From Dokdonella_A sp049583635 (GTDB taxonomy: Bacteria; Pseudomonadota; Gammaproteobacteria; Xanthomonadales; Rhodanobacteraceae), in the NCBI GenBank assembly GCA_049583635.1, contig JBAUWF010000016.1, positions 1 to 64,000 of the forward strand: a DNA stretch of 64,000 nt. The letters are read 5' to 3'. Within the stretch, counting starts at the first letter, position 1; every line of letters starts with the position of its first letter. Under the pieces are notes generated by a model, which saw only the letters and a list, made by a program, of their open reading frames with translations, searched no databases and was not told where the DNA came from. The position numbers and the translations under genes are program-made. Of this stretch, positions 46,247 to 54,621 are shown in pieces.

Positions 46247-47712
46247 GCAAACCAGCCGTGCAGCATCCACGCGTCGGTCATGCCGGCAGGACAGAAGACC
46301 CAGGCACGTTGGCCGAACCGGGTTTCGATGATGTAGTAGTCGCGACGCAGGTCGTTGCCGTCCCACCAGCCGCCTTCGATGCGCTCGGGGCCGGCCAGAA
46401 TGCGTACCCGCGCGGAACGCAGCGGAATCGGTCGCGGCAACAGCCAGAACGGGCGCGGGCGTCGTTCCGTCACGGGTTTGGCCTCGCCGTCGTGCCGCCA
46501 TGCGCGCTCGGGCCGGTGATCAGCCACGCAGGCGAGGCTGTGCAGCGCCGTATCGCCGAGCCGTGCGCGCAGGCGTTCGGTCAGGTGCGGCCAGTCCAGG
46601 TTTTCGCGGCGGGTAGTGTCAAGGAGATCGCGATGCAGCGGCGTGAGTGGTGGCAGATCCCCGGCGACGAGGCCGAGTGCAGTGACCGGTGCGCACAGCG
46701 TTGCGCGTTCGAGCCGCAGGCGTGCGAATTCGAGCAGCGCAGCGGCATCACGCTGTGGTGTCAGCAGGCCGACGGCGATGCGTGTGGTTGCGCGGTTTTC
46801 GTGATCGAGCGCGATTTCGAAACGCTGCACGCCGCCATCGCGCGCAGCGAGAAAAATGGACAATTCGCGAATCAGACGTTGCAGCACAAACAGCAGTGAC
46901 TGCTGTTTTTCCATGGCGGCGTCGAACTCGATACGTCGTTCGAAACGGTCGGGCGGTCGATACAGCGCCTGCGCCCCAACGGTGAAACCACGGATGCGAT
47001 CGAGGTGACCCAACGCGTCGACACCGATACGACGCGTCAGTTCGGCGCGTGGCAGGGCGAACACTTCGCGCAATCGTCGAAAGCCCATGCCGCAAAGAGC
47101 GGCGATGACGCCCTGATCCAGACCGCTGGTTTGCAATGGCACATCGCCGAGCGCATTGACGAGCTGCTCAACATTCTGCACGGCAAATCCGTTGCGGCAA
47201 CCGGCCAGCACGTGCGCGCCGGCAGCGACTGGCGCCAATGCGAGTGCATGCGCATGCCCGAGAGCATGCAATTCCATGCGCAGGCGCCGTTGCAGTGCCG
47301 GCCATCGACCGAACAGACGCAAGCTGGCGCCGACTTCGAGCAATAACGCATCCGGTGCCGCGATGGCGACCTGAGCGCTGAATCGATAAGCCCAGGCGGC
47401 GAGTGCATCGAGCAATCGGGATTCGGCCGCACGATCACGTGGTCGTGCGATGAGTTGTGGACAACGTGCGCTTGCCGCCGCGAGCGGTTGACCGATGCAT
47501 ACACCTGCGCGTTGCGCGGCATTATCGATAAACGCGATGCGTGCAGCTTGACTTGACCGGAGCGAACCGGTCGCCTGCGTCGGTCCATCCGCATTGCGTG
47601 GCTTTTTCTGCGCGGCCGTTTCAATCAGCGCGCAACAGCGTTGCGCTGGCCGGCTGCCGTCGAACACCACTTCGAACGGCAACTCGGGAAACAGCAGACA
47701 GGCCCACAGCAT
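46243..47712 (-). CDS. imuB: ImuB, Y-family polymerase-like mutasome hub
   Basis: 489 residues from ATG 47712, 20 bases after the imuA stop; the frame is open to 47784, which would overlap imuA. LWACLLFPELPFEVV is the usual ImuB start. The aspartate of the Y-family catalytic site expected in the first strand is replaced (PELPFE), fitting the known loss of polymerase activity in ImuB. The middle has VGASLRLFGRWPALQRRL and LRLERATLCAPVTALGLVA, and the C terminus ends RDYYIIETRFGQRAWVF. In Caulobacter and mycobacteria ImuB binds the beta clamp and recruits DnaE2. Stop overlaps dnaE2. Confidence 0.93.
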   Translation of the reverse strand: MLWACLLFPELPFEVVFDGSRPAQRCCALIETAAQKKPRNADGPTQATGSLRSSQAARIAFIDNAAQRAGVCIGQPLAAASARCPQLIARPRDRAAESRLLDALAAWAYRFSAQVAIAAPDALLLEVGASLRLFGRWPALQRRLRMELHALGHAHALALAPVAAGAHVLAGCRNGFAVQNVEQLVNALGDVPLQTSGLDQGVIAALCGMGFRRLREVFALPRAELTRRIGVDALGHLDRIRGFTVGAQALYRPPDRFERRIEFDAAMEKQQSLLFVLQRLIRELSIFLAARDGGVQRFEIALDHENRATTRIAVGLLTPQRDAAALLEFARLRLERATLCAPVTALGLVAGDLPPLTPLHRDLLDTTRRENLDWPHLTERLRARLGDTALHSLACVADHRPERAWRHDGEAKPVTERRPRPFWLLPRPIPLRSARVRILAGPERIEGGWWDGNDLRRDYYIIETRFGQRAWVFCPAGMTDAWMLHGWFA

Positions 47713-47732
47713 GACGCGCACTTCGCTCCATT

Positions 47733-48464
47733 TCAGGCGCGCAGACGAAGCGAGGCATGCTGTTGCGCCAAACTGCCACGGCATTTGAGAACATCAATGT
47801 ATGTGACCGATTTTTCTGTGCGCACTGCCAACCGCAAAGCCGCAGGGCTGGCTTGATCGGCATGCTGCAGCGGACGCAATACGAAGCCGAGCGCATCGCC
47901 GGTTTCAGCGGCCAGTTGCAGACGTCGCAACCGTCGGTAATCAAAGGTCGGCAACCAATGCAGCACCGCGCCGCAGCAACCGGCACGCAGACATTGTTCA
48001 GCGGTCCAATGGGTGTCGGCTGCCGCTGTGCCGATATGGACCAACTGGGTCAAATCGATGCCGCTGGCAGCGAGCGCCGGCGGATACGGAATATAAGGCG
48101 GCGCCACCAGTACCACGCGTCGATGCGCGCGTGTGAGGGTGGCCAGGGCAGGTGCCAGCAGACTGAATTCGCCCAGTCCATCGTGCTCGATCAGGATTTC
48201 GCTCAATGCGCCTCGTGGCCAGCCGCCGCCCGGCAGCAAAGCATCGAGTTCGGCGAAGCCGGTAGGTTCGGCATGCATACCGACTGTAGCAGCGGTACGG
48301 CGCCATATGCCGGGATAACGCAATACATCGGCAAGTCGATCTTCATGCGGTGTGCCAGCGATCGATTCGGCCGATTCGGGGAATGGTGCAAGCCGCGTTC
48401 TTGCCTGAGGCAATGCGGGATTGACGAAAGATGCCGGAACGATTGAAGTGGGGTTGGCAGCCAT
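47733..48464 (-). CDS. imuA: Translesion synthesis-associated protein ImuA
   Basis: 243 residues. The core resembles a RecA/SulA-like fold: TGFAELDALLPGGGWPRGAL near 66-85, then EILIEHDGLGEFSLLAPALA, RRVVLVAPPYIPYPPALA and TFDYRRLRRLQLAAETGDAL. No complete Walker A is visible (GGGWPRG instead of GxxxxGK[ST]), as expected for ImuA. It starts three bases after the lexA stop and is followed by imuB, completing the lexA-imuA-imuB-dnaE2 order. Its role is to act with ImuB and DnaE2 in damage-induced mutagenesis. Confidence 0.92.
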   Translation of the reverse strand: MAANPTSIVPASFVNPALPQARTRLAPFPESAESIAGTPHEDRLADVLRYPGIWRRTAATVGMHAEPTGFAELDALLPGGGWPRGALSEILIEHDGLGEFSLLAPALATLTRAHRRVVLVAPPYIPYPPALAASGIDLTQLVHIGTAAADTHWTAEQCLRAGCCGAVLHWLPTFDYRRLRRLQLAAETGDALGFVLRPLQHADQASPAALRLAVRTEKSVTYIDVLKCRGSLAQQHASLRLRA

Positions 48465-48467
48465 GAC

Positions 48468-49082
48468 TCATCCTTGTCGAATGACACCGGTGTAAATACC
48501 TTCGATAGTGAATTCGTGACGATGCGGGTCGACCTCGATCGGCGCGAAATCCGGATTGGCCGGCAGCAATCGCACGCGATTGCGCCGACGTTCGAGACGC
48601 TTGACGGTTACTTCGTCATCCAGCCGCGCGACGACGATGCGGCCGGAATCAGCTGTTGCAGTGCGATGTACCGCGATCAAGTCACCATCGAGAATGCCGG
48701 CATCGCGCATGCTGGCGCCGACGACCCGCAACAGATAATCCGCACGCGGACGAAACAGATCGGGATCGATGCTGTAGTCGGCTTCTATGTTTTCGACTGC
48801 GAGAACCGGACTGCCGGCGGCAACCCGGCCGACAAGGGGAAGCCGGATTGTCGCCGAAGCCCGTGAGGGCTGCGCGAGGCGCAGGCCGCGATGATACGGC
48901 AAACGCTTGAGTGCGCCCTTGCGGATCAGCGCACGGACATAATCCTGAGCCGAGCTATGGCTTGCAAGTCCAAGATTTTGCGCTATTTCCCGCAGGCTAG
49001 GCGCATAGCCATGGTGTTCCAGATGGCGTCGGATACAATCGAGTACGCGCTGCTGGTTGGCGGTCAGGGGAATATCGTACAT
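48468..49082 (-). CDS. lexA2: LexA-type SOS repressor of the mutasome operon
   Basis: 204 residues from ATG 49082. N-terminal winged helix (LTANQQRVLDCIRRHLEHHG, PSLREIAQNLGLASHSSAQD) and a C-terminal S24 latent-protease domain: cleavage site in GRVAAGSP, catalytic Ser in GASMRDAGILDGDLIAVH and catalytic Lys in DEVTVKRLERR. The recognition helix region LGLASHSSAQDYVRAL differs from the E. coli type (SRLGFRSPNAAEEHLKAL), fitting the different operator found at its own start. It is first in the operon with imuA, imuB and dnaE2, as in LexA2 cassettes of other Proteobacteria. No ribosome binding site precedes the ATG. A separate housekeeping LexA probably exists elsewhere. Confidence 0.95.
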   Translation of the reverse strand: MYDIPLTANQQRVLDCIRRHLEHHGYAPSLREIAQNLGLASHSSAQDYVRALIRKGALKRLPYHRGLRLAQPSRASATIRLPLVGRVAAGSPVLAVENIEADYSIDPDLFRPRADYLLRVVGASMRDAGILDGDLIAVHRTATADSGRIVVARLDDEVTVKRLERRRNRVRLLPANPDFAPIEVDPHRHEFTIEGIYTGVIRQG

Positions 49083-49100
49083 ACGTACTAATGTACGTAT
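49081..49100. promoter_or_regulatory. Putative LexA2 operator overlapping the lexA start codon
   Basis: The 20-base sequence ATACGTACTAATGTACGTAT consists of an 8-bp perfect inverted repeat (ATACGTAC / GTACGTAT) around TAAT. Its core GTAC-N4-GTAC resembles the operator reported for Pseudomonas LexA2 (GTAC-N4-GTGC, from memory) and not the CTG-N10-CAG type. It covers the predicted -10 box and reaches the first bases of lexA, so bound repressor would block the whole mutasome operon. Confidence 0.8.
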
Positions 49101-49118
49101 ATGGATGATCCTTGGCAA
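49090..49118 (-). promoter_or_regulatory. Predicted promoter of lexA2-imuA-imuB-dnaE2
   Basis: On the minus strand a TTGCCA -35 box (49113-49118) and a TACATT -10 box (49090-49095) are separated by exactly 17 bases. The expected start of transcription falls seven bases after the -10, on the A of the lexA ATG, predicting a leaderless message. The -10 lies inside the palindromic operator. Confidence 0.55.
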
Positions 49119-49231
49119 GCTCTTTTTAAGACCTGCCGGTTTGCGCCCTGCACGATTGGTTCGATTTGCGTCGGAACTTACGTCACACGCATGCGGGCGA
49201 ATACACTGCCCCGACCCTGCGGAGCCCAACA

Positions 49232-49711
49232 ATGACCTCAATCTACGATTTCAGCGCGAAAACGATCGATGGCACCGAGCAGTCGCTCGATGTGTATCGC
49301 GGCAAGACGCTGCTGATCGTCAATGTTGCCTCGAAATGCGGCTTCACCCCGCAGTATGCGGGGCTCGAGACCTTGTATCGCAAGTTCAAGGACCAGGGAC
49401 TCGTCGTGCTCGGTTTTCCGTGCGACCAGTTCGGGCATCAGGAACCCGGCGACGAGGCCGAGATCAGAAATTTCTGTTCGCTGAATTATGAAGTGACGTT
49501 TCCGTTGTTCGCCAAGATCGAAGTCAATGGCGCCAATGCGCATCCGCTCTACAAATATCTAAAGCACGAAGCCAGGGGCGTACTTGGCAGCGAAACTATC
49601 AAATGGAATTTCACCAAGTTCCTGGTCGATGCGAACGGCCATGTCGACAGGCGCTACGCGCCGAACGATACGCCGCCGAGCATCGGCGAGGATATCGCCG
49701 CAAAATGGTGA
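49232..49711 (+). CDS. Glutathione/thioredoxin peroxidase
   Basis: 159 residues from ATG 49232 (the frame opens earlier at 49166, but SIYDFSAKTIDG is the normal start). The peroxidatic cysteine lies in NVASKCGFTPQYAGLE, followed by VLGFPCDQFGHQEPG with the second Cys and the active-site Gln, and WNFTKFLVDANG with the catalytic Trp/Asn. These make the Cys-type GPx tetrad. It reduces hydrogen peroxide and organic hydroperoxides in the cytosol, in bacteria often with thioredoxin. Divergent from lexA2 across about 150 bp. Confidence 0.94.
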   Translation: MTSIYDFSAKTIDGTEQSLDVYRGKTLLIVNVASKCGFTPQYAGLETLYRKFKDQGLVVLGFPCDQFGHQEPGDEAEIRNFCSLNYEVTFPLFAKIEVNGANAHPLYKYLKHEARGVLGSETIKWNFTKFLVDANGHVDRRYAPNDTPPSIGEDIAAKW

Positions 49712-49846
49712 TCCCTCGCCGCGCCTTTGCGGCGGCCGCTGGATCAACCAGCGCGATACGTAGTCCGCACAGGAAAAATCAGGTGGCTGCTCTCATACGC
49801 CTTGGAGGCGCGTGGCGGACCGTCTGCCAATCCGCCACTTTCATCA

Positions 49847-50659
49847 TCACTTCAGTGTCAGGCCGGCCGCCGCCATTGCCTCGCCGACATAGGTGAACAT
49901 CGACGCATCCATGCCCTGGGCGGCCATGACTTCCGGTTCCTTCTCGTAGGCTTGCTTCATTTTGCGCGCGGTGTTCGCATCGCCATTGGTAAACGCATTG
50001 ACCAGCGCATGCCAGCGTCGACCCATCTCGATCACTCCCGGGTCGGTCGCCGGCGTACCGGCGTCCATCGCCGCGCGTACCGCAGTGATCAGCTGCGGCC
50101 ATTCATGCTGTGCCTGCTGCATGCCGGCCTCGCCGAGCTGCTCGGCGCGCGTCAGCATCGCTTTGCGTTCGGTGGACGTGAAATGCTTGCCGAGGGTGTC
50201 GCCGTGGCGTTTGAATTCCGCGCGCTCGGCCTCGCTGAAACGCATATCCAGTTTGTTGCTCATGTTGATGCTCTCCAGAAGTTGATCGATGTCGAGACTT
50301 GATGTCGAGCCAACGCGTCGCGCTGCCAGTCGGAGCGACTCGAGGGCGTGCGCCTTGTCCGCTACTTCGCGTTCCAGCGCTGCGATGCGTCCGCCAATCA
50401 GCTCGGTCACCAGCGCCTGCGAACCATCGAGCAGCCCGGCGATTTCGCCAAGCGAAAAGCCAGCCCGCTTGAGCAGCACGATGCGCATCAGCCGTTGCAG
50501 CGCATCCGGGCCGTACAAGCGGTAACCGGACGGTGAATGCGTGCACGGTCTGAGCAGACCGCGTTGCTCGTACAAGCGCAGTGCCTTGGTGCTGACGCCG
50601 CTGCGCTGCGCGACAACGCCGATCCGCAGGAACTCGCGATGTGGAGGGGATTTCGACAT
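49847..50659 (-). CDS. MerR-family regulator with TipAS-type effector domain
   Basis: 270 residues from ATG 50659; the long upstream open frame is chance. N-terminal MerR winged helix (LRIGVVAQRSGVSTKALRLY, EQRGLLRP, PSGYRLYGPDALQRL), a dimerisation helix to about residue 130, then a TipAS antibiotic-recognition domain at 140-270 (FSEAERAEFKRHGDTLGKHF, DPGVIEMGRRWHALVNAFTN, FTYVGEAMAAAG). TipAS proteins bind thiopeptides or other hydrophobic drugs and activate efflux or self genes. No drug exporter is next to it, so its target may be itself or distant. A MerR-type palindrome lies just upstream. Confidence 0.93.
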   Translation of the reverse strand: MSKSPPHREFLRIGVVAQRSGVSTKALRLYEQRGLLRPCTHSPSGYRLYGPDALQRLMRIVLLKRAGFSLGEIAGLLDGSQALVTELIGGRIAALEREVADKAHALESLRLAARRVGSTSSLDIDQLLESINMSNKLDMRFSEAERAEFKRHGDTLGKHFTSTERKAMLTRAEQLGEAGMQQAQHEWPQLITAVRAAMDAGTPATDPGVIEMGRRWHALVNAFTNGDANTARKMKQAYEKEPEVMAAQGMDASMFTYVGEAMAAAGLTLK

Positions 50660-50677
50660 CGGTATCGAGGTTGCGCC

Positions 50678-50698
50678 TTGCCCCAGGGGCAGAGTCAA
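50678..50698 (-). promoter_or_regulatory. MerR-type operator/promoter upstream of the TipAS regulator
   Basis: On the minus strand TTGACT (50693-50698) is followed directly by the inverted repeat GCCCC-T-GGGGC. A -35 box abutting a GC palindrome in the spacer is the standard layout of MerR-family autoregulated promoters. No convincing -10 was found at 19-20 bases, so the call is moderate. Confidence 0.5.
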
Positions 50699-50795
50699 CA
50701 GTTTTTTATTCTGCACATCTTTTGAGATCCTGAACACGGACCTACAGGCTGCGGACCCGTTCATTTCAGGTTGAGGCGCATGTTCCCACGCGCTG

Positions 50796-51140
50796 TCCGA
50801 GGAAATCATCGAGAGCCGCATTGCCAAGGCTGGTTGCAAGGAGGTCAAGGGCCTCAAGTTTGCCGGTGGGGTGTGCCGCATCAAGACTTGCGGCGGCAAT
50901 GACCGTTGGGTCGATCTGATGATCGCTCCGGTCAGCGGCAAGGTCCATTCGGCCGATGCACCATCGTGTCTCAATGCGGACGGGATTCGGCCAAGCTTGC
51001 TGCCGTCGGCTATCAGAACATCAGCGATGTGGAGTTCGGCGATGGGCTTTGGAGCGTCGATGCGGACGATTCGGCCGCGAAGGACACCAATCTGGTGGTG
51101 GATCCCGATGACGGCAGTGTAGTCGCGGAAGAACAGGACC
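50796..51140 (+). pseudogene. Frameshifted double-PepSY-domain protein gene
   Basis: One frame reads SEEIIESRIAKAGCKEVKGL and GGNDRWVDLMIAPVSGKVHS, the strand-helix-strand pattern of a PepSY domain. After about 50975 the reading must shift by one base to continue as KLAAVGYQNISDVEFGDGLW and DTNLVVDPDDGSVVAEEQD, a second PepSY-like unit. There is no start codon or signal peptide in frame upstream (TGA just before), so the N terminus is also lost. It is probably a decayed periplasmic inhibitor-like protein; one indel could be a sequencing error, but the missing start argues for real decay. Otherwise 50720-51367 contains no gene. Confidence 0.55.
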
Positions 51141-51367
51141 GAGTGAATGAAATGCGTCGCGCCGCAGTGGCACCGGCGCAAGACAGTATGGTGGAATTGA
51201 ACGTTTTCACGGCATCGTTCCCGTCGCCTCACGCGAAGATGGCGACGTCCTCGGGGACCGTCCGCCTTGTTCCTGGGCGACCTGCGGCGGCGGGACGGAT
51301 GGTCCCTGTTCGCATGCCGCCGGGCGTGCCAAAATAGCCGGCGTACGGGGAGCGGGGGCACGGCCTC

Positions 51368-53701
51368 ATGAACAAGCCAGCCACGCATGCGCCGGTGCCG
51401 CAGGTGATCAGCGGCGAGGGGTTGCGCTCGATCGTGGACGGACGCAAGCTCGCGCCGCGCGTGCGTTTGCTTCTCGAAGGCATGATCAAGCGCACGGCGT
51501 TGCATTTCGATGTCGGCGTCACGCGCTGGCTGGACGAGCTCGAACAGGAATTGTTCAAGCGCGCCGAGCGGGCACCGAGCAACGAACGGCAGTCAGCCGA
51601 TTTCGAGGCCCTGCGTGAAATCAAGCGCGCGCGCGCGGATTTCACAGCGAACTTTACGCTCCTGGCCCAGAGCGAAATGGCCATGACGGTTGGCCCGCAG
51701 GCCGCGCCGCCCAAGGCGGCGCGCAAGACGACTCTCGGGATGGATCTCGAACTCATCGACAGCGGCGTTCTCGAAGAAGATCTCGCGCTGCAGGAACTGG
51801 TGGGCAAGTCGGAAGTCCGCCACAGCCAGAGTCTGTACGTGCTCGGCCACCGGATCGCCGTGATGTTCGCGCTGCCGGCGCTGGACAACGCGACCATTCC
51901 GCTTGGTCCGGCTCGCTTGTCGTCGATCGTGCAAAGCGCGATCGGCAAGCTCGATTTGCGGCGCGACTATCGTGTGCTCGCCTACGACCTGTTTGATCGT
52001 GTCGTGATGCGCGACTACGGGCGCTATCTGGATTCGCTCAACGAGTATCTGGCGACTCAGCGCATACTGCCGCACCTGCGTTTCCGGGGGAACCAGTCAC
52101 GCGTTGCGGATGCTGCCGACGCTGTTTCGGGCGCTGGTGCAAGCCCAACAACTGAGCCATCCTCTTCTGCAAAGGATTTCACGACAGCTGCAGCGACGCC
52201 ATCAGCGTCGTCGTCCGCTGGGCGCGGAGGCAGTGCGGACGAGTTCGCGGACGTACCTGCGCCGGAATTATTTGCAACGCTGCGCGAACTTCTTGCAGAC
52301 AAGCGTCATGCGCTCGGCACCGATGCGCGACGGACCGCAGCCGACTATCTGCCCAATGGTGCCGATCTTCAATTCGCACTTGGCGCGATGCAGGCACAGT
52401 CGGTGACCCCGGCGGGCAAACGCAGCAGGCGGATTCCGCGCTCGACGGAACAGATCAAGCAGGATCTTTTTGCGCAACTGCGCGAGGGGAACGCGCACGG
52501 CAAGACGCCGGTACTGGCCGATGAGGATTCCGACACGGTTGACCTGGTCGGCATGTTGTTCGACTTCATCGTCAGCAGCCTGCGTCCGCGCGGACCGGGC
52601 CGGATGCTGTTGACCAGACTGCAGGTACCACTGTTGCGGGTGGCACTGAGCGACAAGGAGTTCTTTGCTCGTCGCAACCATCCGGCACGGCGGTTGCTCA
52701 ACACGATTGCCGAAGCCGGGGAACACTGGATCGACGATGTCGATGCGGACAAGGATCTGATCGACAAGATGAGGTGGGCGGTTGATCGTGTCGCTACCGA
52801 ATTCGATGGCGATGTCAGCTTGTTCGAAAGCACGGCGATTGATCTCGACAAACATCTGGAACTGGTTGCTCACCGCGCCCAAGTTGCGGAAAGCAGGCAC
52901 GTTGCCGCCGCGCAGGGACGCGAAAAGCTGGCTGCAGCACGTGAGCGCGCGTCCACCGCCGTCGCGCGTCTGCTCGCGCGTCGGCCCGGCACGCTTTCGT
53001 CACTGATAAAGACCATGCTGGAGCAAGCCTGGACCGACGTTCTGGCCTTGACCATCCTACGCCATGGAGAAGACTCCACGCCCTATCATCGTAGGCTCGG
53101 GGTGGCAGACCAGCTTGTGCGGCGCGACAAATCGGATGAGGCGTCGGCCGACCCGACCTTGCAACAGGAGATCGAGAGCGGCCTGATGCAGGTCGGTATT
53201 CACGCCGAGGAAGCGCGAACGATCGCGCGTCGGCTGCTTGACCCGCGTGCCGAGGTGGACGATTCGGAAGCGACTCCGACGGCCATCGCGCTTGCGCTGA
53301 AAAACAAGGCGCGGCTGGGCGGTTCGGACGAAGCCGGTACCAGATCAGCCATGGTCAGCGTCAAGTCATCCGATCTGAACGAGCAGGAACTTGCAATGCT
53401 CGCACATTTGAAGACGCTGCCATTCGGCACCTGGTTCGAGTTCGTCACCAACCAGCAGGGCGATGCAGTACGGCGCAAACTCGCCTGGTATTCGACCATG
53501 ACCGGCCGCTGCCTGTTCGTAAACCAGCGCGGTGCGCGTGTCGACGACAAGCAACTACCGCAACTGGCGCGCGATCTGGTTCGCGGCGAAGTACGATTGG
53601 TGCGCCCGCACGAGGAATCGCTGATCGATCGCACCTGGAAGGCGATCACGAACACCCTCAAGCAGTTCAAACATGGACCCGCGGTTCCGCCGCCGGCCTG
53701 A
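51368..53701 (+). CDS. DUF1631 family protein
   Basis: 777 residues, full length for DUF1631, a family common in Lysobacterales and other Gammaproteobacteria. Conserved stretches include VRLLLEGMIKRTALHFDVGV near the start, DLVGMLFDFIVSSLRPRGPG and LLTRLQVPLLRVALSDKEFF in the middle, NHPARRLLNTIAEAGEHW, and the C-terminal LAMLAHLKTLPFGTWFEFVT. A low-complexity Ala/Ser/Thr linker lies near residues 245-300. The C-terminal part is PilZ-like in the family description, and a stand-alone PilZ gene follows 44 bases later. This suggests a cyclic-di-GMP-linked role, which is inference only. No signal peptide or membrane spans. Confidence 0.9.
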   Translation: MNKPATHAPVPQVISGEGLRSIVDGRKLAPRVRLLLEGMIKRTALHFDVGVTRWLDELEQELFKRAERAPSNERQSADFEALREIKRARADFTANFTLLAQSEMAMTVGPQAAPPKAARKTTLGMDLELIDSGVLEEDLALQELVGKSEVRHSQSLYVLGHRIAVMFALPALDNATIPLGPARLSSIVQSAIGKLDLRRDYRVLAYDLFDRVVMRDYGRYLDSLNEYLATQRILPHLRFRGNQSRVADAADAVSGAGASPTTEPSSSAKDFTTAAATPSASSSAGRGGSADEFADVPAPELFATLRELLADKRHALGTDARRTAADYLPNGADLQFALGAMQAQSVTPAGKRSRRIPRSTEQIKQDLFAQLREGNAHGKTPVLADEDSDTVDLVGMLFDFIVSSLRPRGPGRMLLTRLQVPLLRVALSDKEFFARRNHPARRLLNTIAEAGEHWIDDVDADKDLIDKMRWAVDRVATEFDGDVSLFESTAIDLDKHLELVAHRAQVAESRHVAAAQGREKLAAARERASTAVARLLARRPGTLSSLIKTMLEQAWTDVLALTILRHGEDSTPYHRRLGVADQLVRRDKSDEASADPTLQQEIESGLMQVGIHAEEARTIARRLLDPRAEVDDSEATPTAIALALKNKARLGGSDEAGTRSAMVSVKSSDLNEQELAMLAHLKTLPFGTWFEFVTNQQGDAVRRKLAWYSTMTGRCLFVNQRGARVDDKQLPQLARDLVRGEVRLVRPHEESLIDRTWKAITNTLKQFKHGPAVPPPA

Positions 53702-53745
53702 TCAAGGGCCGAACACACCGTCCCGCCAGCGAACGAGGCCAGCCA

Positions 53746-54111
53746 ATGGTTGAGAAGCGCCGATTTCCACGCAAGCGTGCCGACGCGCTGATCAAGGTAC
53801 TCGATACGATGACCGATGCGGTCATCGGTCGAGTCGGAAATCTCTCGACCGAGGGCATGTTGTTGCTGGCCGACCGGCCGATCGTGGACGATGCGTTGTA
53901 TCAGTTGCGTTTCGTATTGCCCGACGCGCACGGCGGCAGCCACACGATCGAGGCCGGAGTGCACGAGCATTGGAGCGAAGAAGGGCATGTGCCCGGCCAA
54001 TCATGGGTCGGGTTTCGCTTCATCGATATCAGCAAAGAGGATGCCGACACGCTTTCAGAATGGCTGGTCAGCGGCGGCGAGGATGTTGCTGACGCCGCGC
54101 ACGGCGGCTGA
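53746..54111 (+). CDS. PilZ domain protein
   Basis: 121 residues. Starts VEKRRFPRKRADALIKVLD, containing the RxxxR cyclic-di-GMP-binding motif (RRFPRKR), followed by IGRVGNLSTEGMLLL, the D/NxSxxG motif (NLSTEG). The remaining beta-barrel strands end in WVGFRFIDISKEDADTLSEW. Probably a cytosolic c-di-GMP receptor. It follows DUF1631 by 44 bases in the same direction and likely shares its transcript. Confidence 0.9.
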   Translation: MVEKRRFPRKRADALIKVLDTMTDAVIGRVGNLSTEGMLLLADRPIVDDALYQLRFVLPDAHGGSHTIEAGVHEHWSEEGHVPGQSWVGFRFIDISKEDADTLSEWLVSGGEDVADAAHGG

Positions 54112-54193
54112 CGAATCCCCAGCGAGCCGCGATGACACAATGGAAGTCGACGCAGGCAGCACCGCGCATGCGCCGTCCCGCGGAGACCAGGAC

Positions 54194-54619
54194 ATGCCAC
54201 AAAATGACGACACCGGCCAGCAGGCGATGATGCAGCGTCTGGTCGACATGTCGGCTGAACGTTCGTACATGAATGCCGAACGCAACCTGATGGTGTGGAT
54301 TCGCACCGCGTTGGCATTGATGATTTTCGGAATTGCGTTGGATCGTTTCGGCCTGCTGTTGCGCAGACTCCCATTGCCACCGATCCATGAGCGCATCAGT
54401 CCGAATGCGTTGTCGGCGTGGGGCGGAGCCGCTCTGGTTGCGCTTGGGGTGGTGATGATTCTGATTGCCGGTATCCGTTTTCTCGCCTATTCGCGGGCTT
54501 ACCGCCGCAACTACCCATTACCGCTGTACCACGGGCCTTGCGTCGGCTTCGCATCCGCGATGTTGGTCGCGGGATTCGGTATCGCGCTGCTCGTTATTCT
54601 GTTCATTTTCACGGAGTGA
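54194..54619 (+). CDS. DUF202/YidH-like membrane protein
   Basis: 141 residues from ATG 54194, which has GGAGA eight bases upstream; an ATG at 54140 would add 18 hydrophilic residues. The DUF202 core is SAERSYMNAERNLMVWIRTA then ALMIFGIALDRFGLLLRR, followed by two more spans (AALVALGVVMILIAGIRFLA and FASAMLVAGFGIALLVILFI). Function of the family is unknown. Its stop is two bases before the amidohydrolase start, so it heads or joins that operon. Confidence 0.82.
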   Translation: MPQNDDTGQQAMMQRLVDMSAERSYMNAERNLMVWIRTALALMIFGIALDRFGLLLRRLPLPPIHERISPNALSAWGGAALVALGVVMILIAGIRFLAYSRAYRRNYPLPLYHGPCVGFASAMLVAGFGIALLVILFIFTE

Positions 54620-54621
54620 CC

